NCBI GenBank assembly: GCA_948467695.1
Contig: CAOKFJ010000024.1
Coordinates: 1-12,204 of the forward strand
Reading direction: 5' to 3'
Length of the DNA: 12,204 nt
Source: an uncultured Allobaculum sp.
GTDB taxonomy: Bacteria > Bacillota_I > Bacilli_A > Erysipelotrichales > Erysipelotrichaceae
Shown here: positions 8,267 to 12,204 of the stretch, piece after piece
Layout: each line of letters begins with the position of its first letter
Position numbering within the stretch: the stretch's first letter is position 1
Translations under genes and position numbers: made by a program
Notes under the pieces: model-generated
What the model saw: only the letters and a program-made list of their open reading frames with translations
Told to the model about the DNA's origin: nothing
The model's database searches: none

Positions 8267-8299
8267 GCCATTCCCGGCGTTTAGATTCCGGGAATGGCA
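8267..8299 (-). repeat. 11-bp inverted repeat between bglP and bglA
   Basis: GCCATTCCCGG and CCGGGAATGGC form a perfect 11-bp stem around a loop of about 10-11 nt in the 116-nt gap after bglP (arm ends could be off by one). On the minus strand it is followed by GGTGTTTTAG, only a weak U-stretch. It may be a partial terminator or an mRNA-stabilising/processing hairpin lowering or decoupling bglA expression relative to bglP. Confidence 0.65.
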
Positions 8300-8317
8300 G
8301 CAGAGTTCATTTACGCT

Positions 8318-10216
8318 TTAGTGAAAGGCACGAATAATGGAAGTGCCAGCTTTGGTGGAACCGGAAGCAGACGCCACAATGTCAGCATAGTCATTGGAAT
8401 TGGTTAAAAGCACCGGTGTCACCACATCATAGCCTTCCGCCTTGACGGCAGCCAGATCCACTTCAAGAATCGGATCACCGATTTTCACTTTATCTCCGGC
8501 TTTGACCAGGGCGTGATAATGCTTGCCCTTGAGATTGACGGTATCGAGGCCCACATGAATGAGCACTTCCGCTCCATCGTCGCTTTTCAAGCCGATGGCA
8601 TGTTCGGTATTGAAAACCATTACCACTTCTCCGTTTACAGGAGAATGGAAGGTGTTGTCTTCCGGAATGATAGCCGCGCCCTTACCGAGAATCGCCTGTG
8701 CAAAAGTCGGATCATTTACATCGGAAAGTTTGACGAGCTGTCCGTCAACCGGAGCAGCGATTTCAATGCTGGCGGAAGAAAGGGAAGCAGAAGCTTTCTG
8801 GTCTTTATTTTCTGTATTTTCTTTTGTGTCGTTTTTAGCAGGATCGAGTCCTTCTTTTTCATCTTTGAAAAGAACAAGCGTCAGGATGAAGGATGCCGCA
8901 AAAGCAATGGCAGCACCGATAACAGCGTTGATCAAATCGGTAAAGCCGTCGCCGCCGATGTAGCCCGGGAGTGTCATCAGTCCGGGAGATCCTCCGGCAT
9001 AGTTGCGGACGCCAAACAGACCGACATACAGACCGCCCACAGCGCCGCCGGCGCAGGCTGCCGCAAGAGGCGTTTTAAAGCGCATGTTGATACCGTACAG
9101 AGCGGGTTCGGTAATGCCGCAGACCGCGGTGATGCCGGCAGAGAATGCCAGTTCTTTGACTTTCTGTTTCTTGGTTTTCAGACCTACCGCAAAGGAAGAA
9201 GCGCCCTGCGCGATGTTGGAGCAGAGGTTAGCCGGGTACACGAGTGTATCGTAGCCGGTTGTCATACGGTTGTTGATGCCGATGGGGATAATGCCGTAAT
9301 GAGTACCGGTCATAACCAGCAGCGGGAACAGTCCGCCAAGCAGTGTCGGCACGAGCCAGGATGCATAAGTATTGAGCATGTTGATGGCATCGGCAACCCA
9401 TGCGGACAGAATGAATCCTACAGGTCCGATCACCAGCAATGTCACTGTGCCGGCAACCAGAATGGTCAGCAGCGGTTTGGTGAAGAATTTGATGGCTTTG
9501 GGCGATACTTTGTCAGCCAGCGGCTCCACATAGCTCATGAACCATACAGCCAGAATAATGGGGATAACCGAACTGGAGTAGGTAGCGTTGTACAGAGGCA
9601 TGCCTAAAAAGCGGATCGCTTCTCCAGTTTCCCGCGATGCAGCCACCATGCTGACGAAATTGGGGTGGAGCAGAATTCCTCCCAGCATCATTGCCAGGTA
9701 GGGGTTGGTTTTAAATTTCTTGGCAGCCGAGTTGGCCAGCAGAATCGGCAGGAAATAGAACGCCGCGTCTGCCATGAAGTTGATGATCTGGTATGTCTCG
9801 GACGTATTGTCCAGCCAGTGAAAAGCGGTGCACAGCGCCAGAACCGCTTTGAGCATACCGGCAGCGGTAATTGCCGGCAGAACCGGAGTGAAGATTCCGG
9901 TGATGGTGTCGATAATTTTTGCGCCGACGCTTTTCTTTTCTTCTTCACTGCCGCCCGCGTTGCCTTCGTCGAGTTTGACGATGTCCATAATCGGACGATA
10001 AACGTGGTTTACATCATTTCCAATAATAATCTGATACTGTCCGCCGTTGGAAACCACGCCCAGCACGCCGGGGGTTTCTTTGAGGACATCGGTTTTCGCG
10101 AGACTTTCATCTTTCAGGTTGAAGCGCAGTCTAGTCGCGCAATGGGTCAGTCCGCTGACATTGTCCTTGCCGCCGACAAGGGAAAGAATCTCAGTACCTA
10201 ACCCTTTGTAGTCCAT
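8318..10216 (-). CDS. bglP: PTS beta-glucoside transporter subunit EIIBCA
   Basis: This 632-residue membrane permease imports beta-glucosides and phosphorylates them using phosphate relayed from HPr. Domain order is B-C-A. EIIB is at about 1-85 with the phosphocysteine Cys26 in LTHCATRLRF. EIIC (about 105-455) has many hydrophobic segments and the GITEPALYG motif typical of glucose/beta-glucoside permeases. A charged Lys/Asp/Asn/Ser linker (about 456-490) leads to EIIA (about 491-632) with His539 in NTEHAIGL and the phosphorylated His554 in VLIHVGLDTV. In known systems this permease also phosphorylates and silences the BglG/LicT regulator when substrate is absent. The ATG at 10216 has AAAGGA about 6 nt upstream. 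It sits 109 nt after licT and 116 nt before bglA, and no RAT is seen in its own leader, so its antitermination depends on the one upstream of licT. Confidence 0.96.
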   Translation of the reverse strand: MDYKGLGTEILSLVGGKDNVSGLTHCATRLRFNLKDESLAKTDVLKETPGVLGVVSNGGQYQIIIGNDVNHVYRPIMDIVKLDEGNAGGSEEEKKSVGAKIIDTITGIFTPVLPAITAAGMLKAVLALCTAFHWLDNTSETYQIINFMADAAFYFLPILLANSAAKKFKTNPYLAMMLGGILLHPNFVSMVAASRETGEAIRFLGMPLYNATYSSSVIPIILAVWFMSYVEPLADKVSPKAIKFFTKPLLTILVAGTVTLLVIGPVGFILSAWVADAINMLNTYASWLVPTLLGGLFPLLVMTGTHYGIIPIGINNRMTTGYDTLVYPANLCSNIAQGASSFAVGLKTKKQKVKELAFSAGITAVCGITEPALYGINMRFKTPLAAACAGGAVGGLYVGLFGVRNYAGGSPGLMTLPGYIGGDGFTDLINAVIGAAIAFAASFILTLVLFKDEKEGLDPAKNDTKENTENKDQKASASLSSASIEIAAPVDGQLVKLSDVNDPTFAQAILGKGAAIIPEDNTFHSPVNGEVVMVFNTEHAIGLKSDDGAEVLIHVGLDTVNLKGKHYHALVKAGDKVKIGDPILEVDLAAVKAEGYDVVTPVLLTNSNDYADIVASASGSTKAGTSIIRAFH

Positions 10217-10282
10217 AACTTATCCTTTCTATATATAAATACAGCTTTGAATAAACTTTCTTGAAAATATGAATTTACTGCC

Positions 10283-10306
10283 AGCCGTGAGGACGGCTAT
10301 TTTTTT
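10283..10306 (+). terminator. short hairpin with T-run oriented for plus-strand transcripts
   Basis: AGCCGT (10283-10288) and ACGGCT (10293-10298) form a 6-bp stem with a GAGG loop, followed on the plus strand by A and seven T residues (10300-10306). Read on the coding minus strand, the T-run becomes an upstream A-run and the hairpin has no U-tail. It lies between licT and bglP, both minus-strand, so it would stop antisense transcripts, or it serves as an mRNA hairpin between the two genes. Confidence 0.55.
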
Positions 10307-10325
10307 GTGTTTCAAACAAACTGTT

Positions 10326-11174
10326 TCAGTCTCTGCTGATCTGCATCAGACGATTGACGTGAATGGTCAGATACACCATTTCATCATTGCTGAGATGCTT
10401 TCCATACTGCGCCGCAATCATGGAGCCGACTCTCAGAACATGCAGATACGCTTCCTTGTACTGGGTCTTGATCATCTGATAGAGCCCGGCATCCACAGTG
10501 GACTCCTCATTTGCTGAAAGGGAAAACAGCCTTCGGCTAAAGTATTTCAGATGAGTGATGAAGCGCTCGTACGCCAGAGAAGCAGTATTCAGTTCCAGAT
10601 GACACTGATACTTCAGAACCTGCAGGATATTCTGAATCATCTCTGTCATCTGGCGGGTATCCGCCATGCTCTGTCCTTCCGCTGCCGCATTGACAAAATG
10701 AAGAGCAATGAAGCCGGCTTCATCCTCCGCCATAGGAATGCCCAGTCTTTTTTCAATGATCCGCAAAGCTTCTTTTCCCGCGGCATATTCGCCGGGATAG
10801 AAACTCTGAATTTCATTGCGCAGAGCATTTGGAATAGTGATTCCCTGTCTTGTGCGCTCCACAGCAAAATTGACGTGATCTGCCAGGGCGATGATCACAC
10901 TGTCCTTCAGTTTGATCCCCATGGAGAGCGCACCGTAGTCCACGATGTCGTTCACCGTCTGGATCACTTCCAGAGGAATGCTGGCCAGTACATCCTCCAG
11001 AGATTTGATCTGACGGGGATCTTTGAGCTGATATATCTTTTCAATTTTTGCCGGGTCCACCGGATCACCTGGCTTCTTTTTGAACCCCAGACCGGATCCC
11101 ATCACCAGTACTTCATTGTTCTGATCGTCCAGGGAGCGGACGATGTTGTTGTTAATGACTTTTTCGACTTTCAT
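10326..11174 (-). CDS. licT: BglG/LicT-family transcriptional antiterminator
   Basis: This 282-residue RNA-binding antiterminator has family-typical length. The N-terminal CAT domain (about 1-56; KVINNNIVRSLDD at 5-17, GSGLGFKKKPGD at 26-37) binds the RAT hairpin. Two PTS regulation domains follow: PRD1 (about 65-170) with His100 in LADHVNFA and His159 in ALHFVNAA, and PRD2 (about 171-282) with His208 in ITHLKYF and His272 in TIHVNRL. All four regulatory histidines are at or very near the positions known from Bacillus LicT. In that family EII-dependent phosphorylation of PRD1 inhibits and HPr-dependent phosphorylation of PRD2 activates, linking the operon to substrate and carbon status. The ATG at 11174, with GGAGG 5 nt upstream, is chosen over a longer frame to 11288 that would run through the leader terminator and RAT. 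It heads the licT-bglP-bglA operon and should regulate its own transcription. Confidence 0.95.
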   Translation of the reverse strand: MKVEKVINNNIVRSLDDQNNEVLVMGSGLGFKKKPGDPVDPAKIEKIYQLKDPRQIKSLEDVLASIPLEVIQTVNDIVDYGALSMGIKLKDSVIIALADHVNFAVERTRQGITIPNALRNEIQSFYPGEYAAGKEALRIIEKRLGIPMAEDEAGFIALHFVNAAAEGQSMADTRQMTEMIQNILQVLKYQCHLELNTASLAYERFITHLKYFSRRLFSLSANEESTVDAGLYQMIKTQYKEAYLHVLRVGSMIAAQYGKHLSNDEMVYLTIHVNRLMQISRD

Positions 11175-11191
11175 GAGATCCTCCAGACAAC

Positions 11192-11252
11192 AAAAAAGGC
11201 CATACCCTTGCCATACGAAAAAACAGTCTTCGTATGCACAATTGGTATAGCC
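11192..11252 (-). terminator. leader terminator controlled by LicT
   Basis: On the minus strand, GGCTATACC (11252-11244) pairs with GGTATGGCC (11206-11198; 9 bp with one G-U). An inner CATACGAA/TTCGTATG stem stacks within, and six T residues follow (11197-11192). Its first arm is the last part of the RAT, so the antiterminator and terminator are mutually exclusive. It lies 17 nt before the licT start codon. Confidence 0.9.
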
Positions 11253-11272
11253 TGCTTGACCAGTAACAATCC
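11244..11272 (-). promoter_or_regulatory. ribonucleic antiterminator (RAT) for LicT
   Basis: On the minus strand the 29-nt element begins GGATTGTTACTG and ends GCAGGCTATACC. This matches the BglG/LicT/SacY RAT pattern (GGATTGTTACTG-loop-GCAGGCAAAACC) apart from the A-rich segment before the final CC. LicT binding would stabilise this hairpin and stop the overlapping terminator from forming. Confidence 0.93.
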
Positions 11273-11287
11273 GTTTGTACGCCCTCA

Positions 11288-11315
11288 ATTATAGCGTTGG
11301 AATCTTTCGCGTCAA
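11288..11315 (-). promoter_or_regulatory. sigma-A-type promoter of the licT-bglP-bglA operon
   Basis: On the minus strand, TTGACG (11315-11310) and a perfect TATAAT (11293-11288) are separated by 16 nt. Transcription would start near 11281, about 8-10 nt before the RAT, which is the usual layout of LicT-controlled leaders. No convincing catabolite-repression (cre) site was identified by eye beside it. Confidence 0.85.
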
Positions 11316-11830
11316 CAACCTTTTTCGACTTTTTTACGATGCGGCAGAATTTTGATCTTTTTCTGCCATTTCTATCCCTCCAGCCCTTTTGTAATCTCGA
11401 TATGTTTATTTCCAATAAAATATAGACACTTTTACAAAGCGATTGTTTTTTCACTTGATTGAGTCTGCGGATAGCCGATTTCATTTTTTATTTTTGCAGG
11501 TCTGAGATTCAGCTCTCTTCCTCCTGTGATTTTTCCGGGAATCTCAGACTTCAATATCCATAAAATCAGATGCATAGCATCGTATTCCACAAAAGAAAAA
11601 GCGATTTATGCATAAGCGGAAAAGAATGTGATCGACAGATGAATCACGATTTCTCCTCTTTGAATTGCGATTTCCAGATAAAATGAGGAAAGATTCAGTG
11701 GTTACTCAATACAGTTTTCAGAACAAAACGCCGACCGTTTTCCCCTTTCGGATCGAATCATGTACTCTGTCTATAGAAATCAATACATATGCAATCTGTT
11801 TCAGATAACAAAAGAAAGAGGGCGCCCCTT
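11316..11830. other. non-coding intergenic region between the divergent licT operon and rpiR-like gene
   Basis: About 515 nt of AT-rich sequence with no credible gene. It holds a long inverted repeat (11498-11551), a perfect 10-nt palindrome TTATGCATAA (11606-11615), a GATGC-ATA-GCATC inverted repeat (11569-11581), and several GCGATT/CGATTT occurrences (near 11440, 11601, 11647 and 11667). No clear sigma-A promoter for the plus-strand regulator could be picked out. The short minus-strand open frame starting at 11484 runs through the licT promoter and leader and has no ribosome binding site. Confidence 0.6.
11498..11551. repeat. long inverted repeat in the licT/rpiR-like intergenic region
   Basis: GTCTGAGATTC (11500-11510) and GAATCTCAGAC (11539-11549) are perfect 11-bp inverted copies. 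They extend to 13 pairs if the flanking G-T and A-T are counted, with a 28-nt spacer. Neither strand has a T-run after the second arm, so it is not an evident intrinsic terminator. It could be a regulator binding site or a structured RNA. Confidence 0.65.
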
Positions 11831-12181
11831 ATGTTCAGCTATAATATCATCCGCAATCTGAACGATCTCGAGATTCTCATCTACAACTATGTGGTTTCCA
11901 ATCCGCAGGATGTTGTGCATATGACAATCCGTGAACTCGCTGGAAAACTGAATGTTTCATCCACATCCATTCTGCGCTTCTGCTCCAAAGTCGGATGCGA
12001 TGGGTACTCGGAATTCAAATACCGCCTGAAAGAGAGTCTGGAAGCAAGAGAACGCATTGGCTCCAGTGCGGATATTGCCATGATTCAGGACTTTTTTAAT
12101 AAAGCAGAGAAAAACGAACTGGATGCAGAAATGGAAAAAGCCGCACAGCTTATCTATAGTTCCCGAAGTTTTTACCACTAG
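11831..12181 (+). pseudogene. RpiR/MurR-type regulator, truncated after the DNA-binding domain
   Basis: The frame encodes 116 residues. The N-terminal RpiR-type helix-turn-helix domain (about 1-77) is clear: IYNYVVSNPQDVV (17-29), MTIRELAGKLNVSSTSILRF (31-50) and CSKVGCDGYSEFKYRLKE (51-68). A linker helix then leads to AAQLIYSSRSFYH (104-116), where the SIS sugar-phosphate domain normally starts with a phosphosugar loop such as FGTGSS. A TAG stop follows. Full members are roughly 250-290 residues. Neither other frame in the remaining 23 nt recognisably resumes SIS, so this is a truncated gene, a pseudogene or a naturally DNA-binding-only form. The ATG at 11831 follows AAGAGGG by about 8 nt; an upstream in-frame ATG at 11789 adds 14 atypical residues. 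It is the only plus-strand gene and diverges from the licT operon. Members usually repress or activate sugar-phosphate genes. Confidence 0.7.
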
Positions 12182-12204
12182 ACCCGATCCAAATTCAAAA
12201 GGAT

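Noticed and set aside
8513..9607. Plus-strand open frame of 364 codons
   Set aside because: It is antisense to bglP; no motif or start signal.
11436..11450. cre-like sequence around ACAAAGCGATTGT
   Set aside because: It departs from the catabolite-response consensus at about three fixed positions and lies well upstream of the licT promoter.
11152..11484. Minus-strand open frame of 110 codons overlapping the licT leader
   Set aside because: It runs through the promoter, RAT and terminator, has no ribosome binding site and no recognisable domain.

Overview
The window reads as a chromosomal segment of a fermentative, PTS-using, low-to-moderate GC Gram-positive bacterium (Bacillota). The BglG/LicT-type antiterminator with its RNA target, the beta-glucoside EIIBCA permease, GH1 phospho-glucosidase, flavodoxin lipoprotein, and GGAGG-type ribosome binding sites all point this way. 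Gut Erysipelotrichia or Clostridia are plausible, but that is inference and no rRNA or tRNA is present to settle it. Almost everything is coded on the minus strand; only one gene, at the right end, is on the plus strand.

Left block (100-6590, minus strand, read right to left): a LysR regulator with its own terminator (6590-5682), then an aldo/keto reductase (5554-4703), a YqhD-like iron/zinc alcohol dehydrogenase (4563-3400), a membrane-anchored flavodoxin lipoprotein (3403-2651), a protein with two different alpha/beta-hydrolase domains in one chain (2626-800), and a stand-alone RibD-C/DHFR-like reductase (807-100). The last four genes are tightly coupled (4-nt overlap, 24-nt gap, 8-nt overlap). 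The AKR/ADH gap holds an elaborate nested hairpin ending just before the ADH ribosome binding site. The gene set suggests ester cleavage plus NAD(P)H-dependent reduction of reactive carbonyls or electrophiles. It resembles the pairing of yqhD and dkgA in E. coli, with extra modules whose joint role I do not recognise from a named system.

Right block (6711-11315, minus strand): a complete beta-glucoside utilisation operon licT-bglP-bglA. A near-consensus promoter (TTGACG-16-TATAAT) precedes a 29-nt ribonucleic antiterminator (RAT) whose 3' side is shared with an intrinsic terminator. LicT is expected to be phosphorylated through BglP/HPr and to let transcription through when beta-glucosides are present. 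BglP imports and phosphorylates the sugar, and BglA hydrolyses it. A strong terminator follows bglA at 6711-6745.

Right edge (11316-12204): about 500 nt of AT-rich non-coding DNA with one long inverted repeat, then a plus-strand RpiR-type regulator. Its open frame stops where the sugar-binding SIS domain should begin, so it is probably truncated or broken. At the extreme left edge a possible minus-strand gene starts at 31 and runs out of the window.

No mobile element, CRISPR array, tRNA or rRNA was seen.
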